This document shows, in pieces, positions 8,777-17,571 of a stretch of DNA of 64,000 bases. The position numbers were made by a program, and so were the translations under genes. Each line of letters begins with the position of its first letter. Within the stretch, counting starts at the first letter, position 1. The notes beneath the pieces were generated by a model. It had not been told where the DNA came from and did not search any database. It worked only from the letters and a program-made list of their open reading frames with translations. The stretch lies in contig NZ_JYLK01000010.1 of assembly GCF_001439805.1 (NCBI RefSeq), forward strand, positions 1 through 64,000, read 5' to 3'. The stretch comes from Pseudomonas trivialis. GTDB lineage: Bacteria > Pseudomonadota > Gammaproteobacteria > Pseudomonadales > Pseudomonadaceae.

Positions 8777-11700
8777 TCAGAACGTCCAGTCGAGGCTCAA
8801 CCCCACCCCGTGGACCTTCTCCTTGCTGGCCAACAGGCCGTTGTAATCGACGTTCACCCGCGCATCCTTGCTCAACGCCAGGCTCACCCGCGCGCCCACC
8901 AGTGCCGCATCACGCACCATCGGCGCACTCTGCACCGCAAACGACGGGCCGCCCGACGCAAACGCCAGGTGCTGCTCGGAATCGCTGCTGCCCAGGTTGT
9001 GCTGCCAGCCCAGGGTGCCGGACAGCGCCAGTTGCTGGTGGTCATTCACAGTGAAGGTCTTCAATGCACGCAGGCCCAGGGTGCTCAGCACCAGGTCGCG
9101 GGTGTCGTCACGGCTTTTCAACGCGGCGGCATCGCCCTTCTCGGTAAACCCATCGCTGTCCAGGTGCACGTAGGCCAGGTTGGCGAAGGGTTCCAGCGCC
9201 AGCGCCGGCAGATTTACGCGGTAGGCCGCCTCGGTGAACACTTGCGTGCTGCGGGCATCGACCTTGGCTTTCTGCTTGCCGGCGACATCGCCGTATTGCA
9301 GGTCGCGCTTCACGTCGGCGCGGTGCCAGCTGTAGGTCGCCCCGCCGCTCAGGCGCCAGGCACCGATCTCATGCCCGGCGTAGGCACCGAAGTGGTAGCT
9401 GTCGACCGACGCGCGCGAATGGGTGTCGCTGCCCATGTTCAGTGAAGTGTCGCTGTAGCCCGCCACCAGGCCGATACGGGTGGACTCATCCACTGCCCCG
9501 TCAACCCCGGCGAGCATGCCGCCAATGGAGGTGGTGTAGCCCGCCGTGTCGCTGCGGCTGTCGGTCTTGCCCCAGGCGCCGAGGGCCTTGACCCAGACGT
9601 TGCCCCGGCTGTCGACGGTGTCGCTGGCAGCGCCCATCTCACCGTTGCGCAAACGCTCGCCCACCGCCTCGCGCACGTAGCGGCTGTCATTGACCAGCGC
9701 GGTCTCCAGCGCCGGGTAGATTTCCCCCGACAATTGCTGGAACGCGCTGCGGGCCGACGCGGCTGTCGGCGCCAGCAGCAGGCTTTCGTACACGGCATTG
9801 CCCGCGCCCAACTGCTCGGCGGCTGCGGCCACGGCGCGCTGGTTATCAGTGACGCCCACGCTGGCAAAGCTGTTGGCGTTGCGCGCCACATCCAGTTGCA
9901 CGCCGTTGGCGGTGTAGTTCAGGTTGCCGCCGATGAACAGGTAGTCGGGCAGTATCGCCGCAAAACTGCCGTTGATGCCGCCGGCCGCTTGCAGGATGTT
10001 GTACTGGCGCCCGATCAGGCTTTGCGCCTGCGCCGTGCTGAGCAACGTCGGGCTGTTTTCCAGGGCCAGGGTCACGGTGCCGCCGTTGAGCGTGGCGGTG
10101 CCGCCGGCCACGATGCGGTCGCTGCGGGTGGGCGACAGTTCCACGGCGTAGGTGGAACCTGCGTCGAAGGTCACATCCCCGGCCACGTTCAGGGTGCCGA
10201 TGGAGTTGCCCGGCGCCACGGTGCCGCCGCTTTTGGCCAGCAGCGAACCGATGCGCCCGGAGCCGCCGACCACGCCGCTCTGGCTGACGGTGACGTCCGA
10301 GGTCAGCGAGCCGTTGATTGCCAGCCGCCCCTGATTGACCAGGGTCGGGCCGCTGTAGGTGTTGGTGCCGTTCAGCACCAGGGTGCCGATGCCCAGCTTG
10401 GTCAGGCCGCCGTGCCCGGCAATGTCATTGCTCCACACGTCCAGCCCGCAATGCACATCGGTGCACACCCGCTGCGTCGGTTTGCCGGCATCCACCACCG
10501 CGCCGATGCCCGGCAGGTCGGCGACGAACTGGCCGCTGCCATAGGCGCCGTCGATGCGGAACTCGGCCGGAATATTCTCGGCAGTCACCAGCATCCCCGG
10601 CCCATTGATGGCCTTGCCCAGGTTGATCATGCCCCAGCCGTACAGCGAATCGATGCCCGGCGCGCCAAGGTCGGTGGCGGTGGTCTTGAGCAGCGTGGAG
10701 ATCTGGTCGCCGCTCATGTACGGGAAGCGCTCCATCAACACCGCCGCACTCCCCGCCACATGGGGCGCGGCCATGGAGGTGCCGTTGAAGTTGGCGTAGT
10801 CGGTGGTGAGGTTGTCCAGGTTGGTGCCGTTGATGACCGAGCTGAAGATCTTCGTGCCGGGGGCCGACACGCAGAAACTCGCCGCATACCCGCAGCGCGA
10901 GGAAAAGGTGCTGATCACATAGGGGTTGGCGCTCGCGGTGTCCGGGTTTTGCTGCAAGGCGGCCACCGACAGCCAGTTGGGCGCAATCTCCGGCACGAAG
11001 TACGCCAGGCCCGAGATCGCATCCGGGTTGTTGCGGTTGTAGTCGTTGCCGGCGGCGAAGATGGTCAGCACGCCGCTGCGCGCGGCGTCGATTGCGCCCT
11101 GGTAGGCGCCGCCGGCAAGGGTGCCGAGGATCGGGCGGATGTTACTGAACTGGGCCTGCGCTTCATTCACGGTGAAATTGGGGAACGCCGGATCCCGGCC
11201 GCCCTTGGCATATTGGTCACCGATCCCGATGCCCCAGCTGTTGTTGATGATGCGCGCGCCGCTGGCCACCAGGGCGTCCCAACCGGCCTTGTACACCGCG
11301 CCATCGTTGCCGAGGATGATGCCGTCTTCGGGGCCGGGGTCGCCGTTCTCGGCGCTGATGATCTGCGCACCGTAGGCCACGCCGTGCATCGGCCCGCCGT
11401 CGCGGTTGCCTGCGGCGATCCCGCCGACGTGGGTGCCGTGGTTGCCCAGCTTGCCGTTGGAACCCAGGGACGGCGTGCCGTCATAGCGAAACGCATCGCC
11501 GGCCTTTACCGGAATATAGGGGTCGGTGTACTGGCGGATGCCCTCGGTGACAATCGTCACCACTTTGCCGGGGCTGGCGAACTCCGGGTGCGCGGCGTAC
11601 ACCGGCTGGTCGAAGATGCCCAGTTTCACGCCCTTGCCGGTGTAGCCGGCGGCGTACGCGGTGTCGGCATGCACGGCGCCCAGGCCCCAGTCGGCGTTGA

Positions 11701-11875
11701 ACTCGGCGCTGCGCCAACTGGCGGCATCGCCCGGCTTGCCGGTTTCCACATAGGGTGCGGCGTGGGCGGTGCCCAGGCTGGCCAGGCAGCACAGCAATGC
11801 GCCACAGGGCGCGCTGCGCGGGTGGCGCAAGGCTTTGTGGATGGCGGTTGTTAACCCTGACTTGCGTGTGTTCAC
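8777..11875 (-). CDS. prtB: Subtilase autotransporter serine protease (PrtB type)
   Basis: A 1032-residue type V secreted protease, starting at a GTG with AAGGAAGG six bases upstream. Signal peptide about 1-39 (…LASLGTAHA). The S8 domain has Asp89 (GIFDQP), His146 (NHGTHVGG) and Ser367 (NGTSMAAPHVAG). The usual DSG/DTG around the aspartate is FDQP here. A passenger-associated repeat follows (GTLVLNGTNTYSGPTLVNQG..., about 490-580). The last about 280 residues form an autotransporter barrel ending in the terminal aromatic VGLSLDWTF. It is paralogous to the next gene upstream, with extensive identity across both passenger-repeat and barrel regions, so the pair arose by tandem duplication. Confidence 0.93.
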   Translation of the reverse strand: MNTRKSGLTTAIHKALRHPRSAPCGALLCCLASLGTAHAAPYVETGKPGDAASWRSAEFNADWGLGAVHADTAYAAGYTGKGVKLGIFDQPVYAAHPEFASPGKVVTIVTEGIRQYTDPYIPVKAGDAFRYDGTPSLGSNGKLGNHGTHVGGIAAGNRDGGPMHGVAYGAQIISAENGDPGPEDGIILGNDGAVYKAGWDALVASGARIINNSWGIGIGDQYAKGGRDPAFPNFTVNEAQAQFSNIRPILGTLAGGAYQGAIDAARSGVLTIFAAGNDYNRNNPDAISGLAYFVPEIAPNWLSVAALQQNPDTASANPYVISTFSSRCGYAASFCVSAPGTKIFSSVINGTNLDNLTTDYANFNGTSMAAPHVAGSAAVLMERFPYMSGDQISTLLKTTATDLGAPGIDSLYGWGMINLGKAINGPGMLVTAENIPAEFRIDGAYGSGQFVADLPGIGAVVDAGKPTQRVCTDVHCGLDVWSNDIAGHGGLTKLGIGTLVLNGTNTYSGPTLVNQGRLAINGSLTSDVTVSQSGVVGGSGRIGSLLAKSGGTVAPGNSIGTLNVAGDVTFDAGSTYAVELSPTRSDRIVAGGTATLNGGTVTLALENSPTLLSTAQAQSLIGRQYNILQAAGGINGSFAAILPDYLFIGGNLNYTANGVQLDVARNANSFASVGVTDNQRAVAAAAEQLGAGNAVYESLLLAPTAASARSAFQQLSGEIYPALETALVNDSRYVREAVGERLRNGEMGAASDTVDSRGNVWVKALGAWGKTDSRSDTAGYTTSIGGMLAGVDGAVDESTRIGLVAGYSDTSLNMGSDTHSRASVDSYHFGAYAGHEIGAWRLSGGATYSWHRADVKRDLQYGDVAGKQKAKVDARSTQVFTEAAYRVNLPALALEPFANLAYVHLDSDGFTEKGDAAALKSRDDTRDLVLSTLGLRALKTFTVNDHQQLALSGTLGWQHNLGSSDSEQHLAFASGGPSFAVQSAPMVRDAALVGARVSLALSKDARVNVDYNGLLASKEKVHGVGLSLDWTF

Positions 11876-11917
11876 GGTGACCTTCCTTAGTTTTTTATTA
11901 CGGATATAGAGATCCCT

Positions 11918-11942
11918 GTGGGAGGGGCAAGCCCCCTGCCAC
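11918..11942. other. Intercistronic hairpin between prtA and prtB
   Basis: An imperfect stem of the GTGGGAGGGG-CAAG-CCCC repeat type lies 42 bases upstream of the prtB GTG. It is a single-arm member of the genome-wide repeat family and may uncouple expression of the two proteases (inference). Confidence 0.55.
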
Positions 11943-11943
11943 C

Positions 11944-14910
11944 TTAGAACTGCCAGTTCAGGCTCAGGCCTACGCCCTGGGTTTTCGCCCTGCCGCCCAA
12001 CTGCCCGTTGTAATCGAGGTTGACCCGCGTCGCCTGGCTCAGCGCCAGGCTGGCCTGCACGCCCAGCAGCGCCGCATCGCGCAGCAACGGCGCGCTGCGC
12101 ACGGCGAACGAGGGACCACCGGCCACAAACGCCAGATGCTCTTCGGATTCGACGGCGGTCAGACTGTGTTGCCAGCCCAGCGACCCGGACAGCTCGAGCT
12201 GCTGGTGATCGTTGAGCGCGAGGGTTTTCAGCGCACGCAGCCCCAGGGTGCCCAGCACGGCATCACGTCGATCACTGCCGCGTTCCAGCGCGGCTGCGTC
12301 GCCTTTTTCGTGAAACGAATCGCTGTCCAGATGCACATAGGCCAGGTTGGCGAACGGTTCCAGTGCCAGCGGTTGCAGCTGCAGGCGATACGCTGCTTCG
12401 CTGAACAGTTGCGCACTGCGCGCGTCCAGGCTGGCCTTCTGCTTGCCGCTGACGTCGTCGTATTGCAGGTCGCGCTTCACATCGCCGCGGTGCCAGCTGT
12501 AGGCACCGCCCAGGCTCAGGCGCCAGGCACCCATCTCACGCCCTGCATAGGCGCCAAAGTGGTAGCTGTCGACCGACGCCGAGGCATGGTTGCCGCCGCC
12601 CAGGTTCAGCGAGCTGTCGCTGTAGCAGGCGACCACGCCGACACGGGTCTGCTCATCGAGCGCGCCGTCCACGCCCAACAGCAGTCCGCCGAGGGAGGTG
12701 GTGGCGTCCGCGGTTTCGCTGCGGTTGTCGCTCTTGCCCCAGGCGCCCAGGGCCTTGAGCCACAGGTTGCGCTCGCCGGCAACCGGCACATGGCGCAAGC
12801 GTTCACCCACGGCATCGCGCACCTGACGGCTGTCGTTGATCAGCATGGCGCCCACGGCCGGATAGATTTCACCGGACAACTGCTGCAAGCCTTGTTGCGC
12901 TTCTGCCAGGGAGTCGGAACGCAGCACGCTTTCATACACCGGGTTGCCCGCGCCGAGCTGCTCGGCGGCGGTGGCCACGGCGCGCTGATTGCGATTGGCG
13001 GCGACGCTGGCGAAGGCGGCGTCATTGCGCACCACCTTCAGTTGCACCCCCGTGGCGGCGTAATCGAGACGCCCGCCGAGGAACAGATAGTCGGGCAGCA
13101 CCTGGCCAAACTGCCCCTGAATCCCGCCGGCCGCTTGCAGGATGGTGTATTGGCGGCCAATCAGGCTGTGTGCCTGCGCCGCGCTGAGCAGGGCCGGACT
13201 GTTTTCCAGGGCCAGGGTCACGTTGCCACCGCCGAGGATCGCGCGGCCGCCGGCGACGATGCGGTCGCTGCTGCTGGGGGTCAGCTCCACTGCATAGGTG
13301 GAGCCCGCCGCCAGGTTGACGTCGCCCGCCACCTGCAAGGTGCCCACGGAATTGCCCGGCGCCACGCGCCCGCCGCTGTTTACCGACAGCGCGGCGATAC
13401 GCCCGGAACCACCGAGGGTGCCGCTGTCGTTGACGGTGACCGCCGAGGTGAGCGAACCGTTGACCGCCAGCAGCCCGCCGTTGACGGTGGTTGCGCCGCG
13501 ATAGGTGCTGTCGCCGCTGAGCACCAGCGTGCCCGCGCCGGACTTGATCAGGCTGCCCTCATAACTGCGCCGCGCGGCGGCCTGATCGCGTGCCGTGCCC
13601 ACCGCGTAATCGGTCTGGTCCTGCTGGCTGGCGTTCGCGCCCACGCCGTTTTGCCAGCCCTTGTCGCGCAAGGTTTGCTGCCACGCCGCCTGTTCGGCGC
13701 GGTCCTCGGCCTGGCGCTGGATCAGCGCCTGGTCGGAGATGCCATTGCTCCACACGTCGCCCTGCCCGGCGGCGAGGTTCACGTTCATCGCGCCGAGCAA
13801 CTGCCCCGGCCCGTGCATCGCCCGGCCCAGGTCGGGCACACCCCAACCCACCGTGGTGTTGGGCGCCTGGGTGAGCGAACCGTCGAGTTGGGTGGCGGTG
13901 GTCAGCAGCACCTGCAGGGCCTGCTCGTTGCTCATGTAGGGGTAGCGCTGCATCACCAGCGCCAGCGCGCCGGTGGCATGGGGCGCCGCCATCGAGGTGC
14001 CGGATTTCACCCCGTAACCGCCACCGGGGACGGTGCTGTTGATCAGTGCACCGGGGGTGGAAATACACCAGTACTTGGCGATTCCGCATTTGTTGTACTT
14101 CTGGTTATTGGCGATATCCAGGCCCGATACCGCCAGCCAGTGCCCTTCCAGATCCGGCTGGAAGTACGGCAGCGCCGCACGCACGCTGGCGTTTGCGTAG
14201 CCGCTGTTGCCAGCGCTGAACACGTTGATCACCCCTGCCCTGGCCACATCGGCCGCCGCGTCCAGCCAGGTGTCACGGTTGTAGTGCTGGGCGTAGGCGG
14301 CGTGCAAATCGCCGAGTGTCTGGTAGCTGACGTCCTTGGGCTGGCTGCCCCAACTGTTGTTGATGGCGCGCACGCCCGAGTCCACCAGGGCGCTGTACAC
14401 GGCCTTGAAGTATTTGGGGTCGGGTGTGGGACCGAACAGAAAGCTGTCGTTGGCGTTGGTGTTGCCCACATAAACCTGCGCGTTGTAGGCCACGCCGTGC
14501 ATGCCGACGCCATCACGGGCGGCGCCCATAGTGCCGGTGACGTGGGTGCCATGGGAATCGTTGTTGGGGTTGAGTGCGCCGGTGGTGCTGAAGGCGCTGC
14601 CATCCAGGTAAGTGCCCGTGGCGGTGACCGGGTGAAAACGATCGGTGGAAGCCTCTGGATGACTGGCATCGAAGCCTGAATCCAGCGCGCCAATCTTCAC
14701 CCCGCTGCCGTTGATGCCGGCGGCGTAGGCTTCATCGGCCTTCAGGCGTCCCAGGCCCCAGTCGCTCTGGAACTCGGCGGAACGCCAACTGGCCGGATTA
14801 CCGGGTTGGCCGGTCTCGGTGTATTGCGCCTGCGCCGCCACGGACAACAGCAGCAAGGAGCCTGCGGTAAAGGGTTTGAAACGCGACGAATCGGTGATCA
14901 TCAGAGCCAT
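11944..14910 (-). CDS. prtA: Subtilase autotransporter serine protease (PrtA type)
   Basis: A 988-residue autotransporter. Signal peptide about 1-28 (SLLLLSVAAQAQ). S8 protease triad Asp77 (GALDSGFD), His120 (DSHGTHVTG) and Ser306 (SGTSMAAPHATG). A passenger repeat (GTLVLSGDSTYRGATTVNGG) and a C-terminal barrel ending LSLNWQF follow. The ATG at 14910 is used; an alternative ATG three codons in (MITDSSRF) cannot be excluded. It lies 13 bases after aprF in the same transcript direction. It does not use the AprDEF exporter, because it carries its own barrel. Between protease and passenger repeat it has a stretch (about 380-440) unlike the corresponding part of the PrtB-type paralogue. Confidence 0.93.
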   Translation of the reverse strand: MALMITDSSRFKPFTAGSLLLLSVAAQAQYTETGQPGNPASWRSAEFQSDWGLGRLKADEAYAAGINGSGVKIGALDSGFDASHPEASTDRFHPVTATGTYLDGSAFSTTGALNPNNDSHGTHVTGTMGAARDGVGMHGVAYNAQVYVGNTNANDSFLFGPTPDPKYFKAVYSALVDSGVRAINNSWGSQPKDVSYQTLGDLHAAYAQHYNRDTWLDAAADVARAGVINVFSAGNSGYANASVRAALPYFQPDLEGHWLAVSGLDIANNQKYNKCGIAKYWCISTPGALINSTVPGGGYGVKSGTSMAAPHATGALALVMQRYPYMSNEQALQVLLTTATQLDGSLTQAPNTTVGWGVPDLGRAMHGPGQLLGAMNVNLAAGQGDVWSNGISDQALIQRQAEDRAEQAAWQQTLRDKGWQNGVGANASQQDQTDYAVGTARDQAAARRSYEGSLIKSGAGTLVLSGDSTYRGATTVNGGLLAVNGSLTSAVTVNDSGTLGGSGRIAALSVNSGGRVAPGNSVGTLQVAGDVNLAAGSTYAVELTPSSSDRIVAGGRAILGGGNVTLALENSPALLSAAQAHSLIGRQYTILQAAGGIQGQFGQVLPDYLFLGGRLDYAATGVQLKVVRNDAAFASVAANRNQRAVATAAEQLGAGNPVYESVLRSDSLAEAQQGLQQLSGEIYPAVGAMLINDSRQVRDAVGERLRHVPVAGERNLWLKALGAWGKSDNRSETADATTSLGGLLLGVDGALDEQTRVGVVACYSDSSLNLGGGNHASASVDSYHFGAYAGREMGAWRLSLGGAYSWHRGDVKRDLQYDDVSGKQKASLDARSAQLFSEAAYRLQLQPLALEPFANLAYVHLDSDSFHEKGDAAALERGSDRRDAVLGTLGLRALKTLALNDHQQLELSGSLGWQHSLTAVESEEHLAFVAGGPSFAVRSAPLLRDAALLGVQASLALSQATRVNLDYNGQLGGRAKTQGVGLSLNWQF

Positions 14911-14923
14911 CCTGTGTGTGTTG

Positions 14924-16273
14924 TTAGGGGCGTTGGTTCACAGGGCCGAAGGCCTCATCCACTTTCGCAAGGTCGGTGTCGCGCAAATTGCCCGCGTAGT
15001 AATGCAATTTGGTCCAGGCCATCAGGTAGTCGTAACGCGCCTGGGCCAGGTCGCGGCGGGTGCTGTAGAGCTGCTGCTCGGCGTTGAGCGCATCGAGGTT
15101 GACCCGCTCGCCGCCGAGGATGCTGTGTTTGGTCGAGACCACCAGCGCCTCGGCCGACGTCAGGGCCTTTTGATACGCGCGCAGCTTGCTCACCCCCGAC
15201 AAACACGCACTGAACTGGCGACGCAGTTCGATCAGGGTTTCGCGGGTTTTGCCTTCCAGCTCGTATTCGGCCTGCTCCATGGCACGGCTGGCCTGGCGGG
15301 TTGAGGCCGATACGCCGCCGCCGGCATACAGCGGCACGCTGATTTCGACGCCGATGGTGTTGGTGTCGTAGCGCTGGTTGTAGGTGTTGCCGCTGTCGGA
15401 CTCCTGCTGGCGCGAGCTGGCATACGCGGTGACCTTGGGCAGATGCCCGGCGCGGTTGCGCTCCACCTCGTAGCGCGCCACTTCCAGGGACTGGCGCTGG
15501 GACGCGAGCGTGGGGTTGTTGCTCAGGGCCAGTGCGTGCCAGGTGTCGTAGTTGGCGGGCGTGAGGGTGAAGGCGCCGAAACGCTGGTTCAACGGCGCCA
15601 GGTCGTCGATGTTGACGCTCTGCACGCCAATCAGCGCGCCCAGCTCGCGCAGGGACGCATCCTGCTCGTCCAGCGCCTGGATTTCTTCGGCGGTGGCGAG
15701 CTCGTAGCGGGATTCGGCTTCGAGAATATCGGTGCGGGTGCCCTCGCCCTGCTGGAACAGGTGCTGGTTCTGCTGGAACTGCTGCTCGAAGGCTTTTTTC
15801 TTGGCACGGGCAATGTCTATCTGGTCCTGGGCAAACAGCGCCTGGGTGTAATAGCTCAGTACGCGCACCAACAGCGCCTGGCTCTTTTCGCGAAAACTCT
15901 CATCGGCAAACAGCGCCTGGGCCACGCCCTTGCGGTAGTTGGCATAGGCTTCGTAGTCGAACAGCGGCTGTTGCAGGCTGAAGGTGGAGCCGTAACTGTT
16001 GTAGTTGCGGTCGTCGCGATAACTGCCGCCGCGCCCGTCAGGCAGGTGCGCCTCGGCGTTGTTGCGGCCCTTGTTGTAGGTGTAGGACAGCCGTGGCAGC
16101 AGGCCGGCGCGGCCAATGGTGCGGTTTTCCAGGCCGGCGTCGCGTTCCTTGATCGCGCCGAGGAATACCGGATCGTTGCGCAGGGCCTGCTCATACACAT
16201 CGAACGGGCCCATCGCGGCCTGGGCACTGGCGCAGCTCAACAGCAAGGCGAGGCATACGGGCTTCATGCTCAT
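14924..16273 (-). CDS. aprF: Type I secretion outer-membrane protein AprF (TolC family)
   Basis: A 449-residue TolC-family outer-membrane channel. The signal peptide MSMKPVCLALLLSCASAQA is followed by two long-helix repeats typical of the family (FDVYEQALRNDP... and ...VARYEVERNRAGHLPKVTAYASS). It forms the outer-membrane exit of the AprDEF exporter for serralysin and lipase. The start ATG overlaps the aprE stop as ATGA (16270-16273), so the genes are translationally coupled. Confidence 0.95.
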   Translation of the reverse strand: MSMKPVCLALLLSCASAQAAMGPFDVYEQALRNDPVFLGAIKERDAGLENRTIGRAGLLPRLSYTYNKGRNNAEAHLPDGRGGSYRDDRNYNSYGSTFSLQQPLFDYEAYANYRKGVAQALFADESFREKSQALLVRVLSYYTQALFAQDQIDIARAKKKAFEQQFQQNQHLFQQGEGTRTDILEAESRYELATAEEIQALDEQDASLRELGALIGVQSVNIDDLAPLNQRFGAFTLTPANYDTWHALALSNNPTLASQRQSLEVARYEVERNRAGHLPKVTAYASSRQQESDSGNTYNQRYDTNTIGVEISVPLYAGGGVSASTRQASRAMEQAEYELEGKTRETLIELRRQFSACLSGVSKLRAYQKALTSAEALVVSTKHSILGGERVNLDALNAEQQLYSTRRDLAQARYDYLMAWTKLHYYAGNLRDTDLAKVDEAFGPVNQRP

Positions 16274-17571
16274 TCCTCGGTCAATGCGGAGCCGGCGCGA
16301 TCCAGCAGCGGCTTGAACAGGTAGTTGAGCAACGAACGCTCGCCGGTGCGCACGAACATCTCGGCGGGCATGCCGGGCTTGATCACCAGGCCGTGAAGTT
16401 TTTCCAGCGCCGCCTCGCTGACGGTGGTGCGCAGCACGTAATACGGCGCGCCGGTCTTTTCATCGAGCATCTGGTCGGCGGAAATCAGGCTCACCTCCCC
16501 CGGTACGCGCGGGGTGCGGCTCTGGTTGAAGGCGGTGAACAGAATATCCACCGGCAGGTGGGTGCCGACCTTGTCCACCAGGTGCACCGGCAAGTGCCCT
16601 TCCACTTCCAGACGCGTGCCCTGGGGCACGATTTCCAGCAGGGTTTCGCCGGCCCGCACCACGGCGCCTTCGGTGTGCACGCCGAGGTTGACCGCGATGC
16701 CATCGGCCGGCGCGTTGATCTCGCTGTGTTGCAGGTCAAAACCGGCGGAGGTCAGTTGCTGTTCCAGGGTGAGGCTGCGCAATTGCGCGTCGGCCAGTTG
16801 GCTGCGCACCTCCTTCTGGTACTCCTCGCCGTGCTGCTGCAGTTTGAGCCTGGATTCGAGGATGCCCTGCTCCACCCGGCCGCTTTCGCCGCTGTTCTGC
16901 GCCAGGTCCTGTTGCACTTGGGACAGCTGGCGCTGGTAGTCCATCAGCCGGTTGCGCGGGATGTAGCCGTTGTCGGCAAGCGGTTGCAGGTTGGCCAGTT
17001 GGTCGCGCAGGGACTGGGCCTGGGCGGTCAGGTCGGTGCGGGCGCGGCGCATGCCGTTCAGCTGCGCGCCGGCACCTTCGATATTGGCGCGAATGCCCGC
17101 CTGTTCACGGGCGAAGGCTTCGCGGCGGCTGCTGAACAGTTGGCGCTGGCCTTCCAGCACCAGGGCCAGCGCCGGGTCTGGGTCGGCGCTCAGATCAGCG
17201 GGAAAGCTGATCGCCGCTTGATTGTCGCGCTCGCTCTGCCAGCGTGCCACGCTGGCCCAGGCCATGCGGTACTGGGCCTGCAGCGACTGCACGTCGGCCT
17301 GGTTGCGGGTCTGGTCGAGCCGAAACAGCGGCTGGCCCTGTTTGACCGTCTCGCCTTCGCGCACCAGGATCCGGCTGACCACACCGGGGCTGACGCTTTG
17401 TACCGCCTTGCGCTTGCCGGAGACCACCACGGTGCCCTGCACCGGAATGCCCTGATCGAGTGGCGCCAGACTCGCCCAAAGGAAAAACCCACCGGCACCG
17501 ACCACGGTCAGCAGCCAGCCCATGCGAGTGAAGTAGCGGGCGTCGCGTTGTTCAAACGTCATACTGTTCAT
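16270..17571 (-). CDS. aprE: Type I secretion membrane-fusion protein AprE (HlyD family)
   Basis: A 433-residue inner-membrane-anchored periplasmic adaptor. A single N-terminal membrane segment (GWLLTVVGAGGFFLWASLAPL, about 18-38) precedes the lipoyl-like half motif (GIPVQGTVVVSGKRKAVQSVSPGVVSRILVREGETVKQGQPL). Then come a long coiled-coil hairpin (about 95-270) and the second half motif with the C-terminal beta domain (EINAPADGIAVNLGVHTEGAVV). It bridges AprD and AprF. It overlaps both neighbours by 4 bases (ATGA), showing tight coupling of the three exporter subunits. Confidence 0.95.
   Translation of the reverse strand: MNSMTFEQRDARYFTRMGWLLTVVGAGGFFLWASLAPLDQGIPVQGTVVVSGKRKAVQSVSPGVVSRILVREGETVKQGQPLFRLDQTRNQADVQSLQAQYRMAWASVARWQSERDNQAAISFPADLSADPDPALALVLEGQRQLFSSRREAFAREQAGIRANIEGAGAQLNGMRRARTDLTAQAQSLRDQLANLQPLADNGYIPRNRLMDYQRQLSQVQQDLAQNSGESGRVEQGILESRLKLQQHGEEYQKEVRSQLADAQLRSLTLEQQLTSAGFDLQHSEINAPADGIAVNLGVHTEGAVVRAGETLLEIVPQGTRLEVEGHLPVHLVDKVGTHLPVDILFTAFNQSRTPRVPGEVSLISADQMLDEKTGAPYYVLRTTVSEAALEKLHGLVIKPGMPAEMFVRTGERSLLNYLFKPLLDRAGSALTEE

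Noticed and set aside
9734..14679. Long plus-strand open frames (706 and 847 codons) across the autotransporter genes
   Set aside because: They mirror prtB and prtA on the opposite strand, have no domain pattern, and read as repetitive Gly/Ala/His/Val text.
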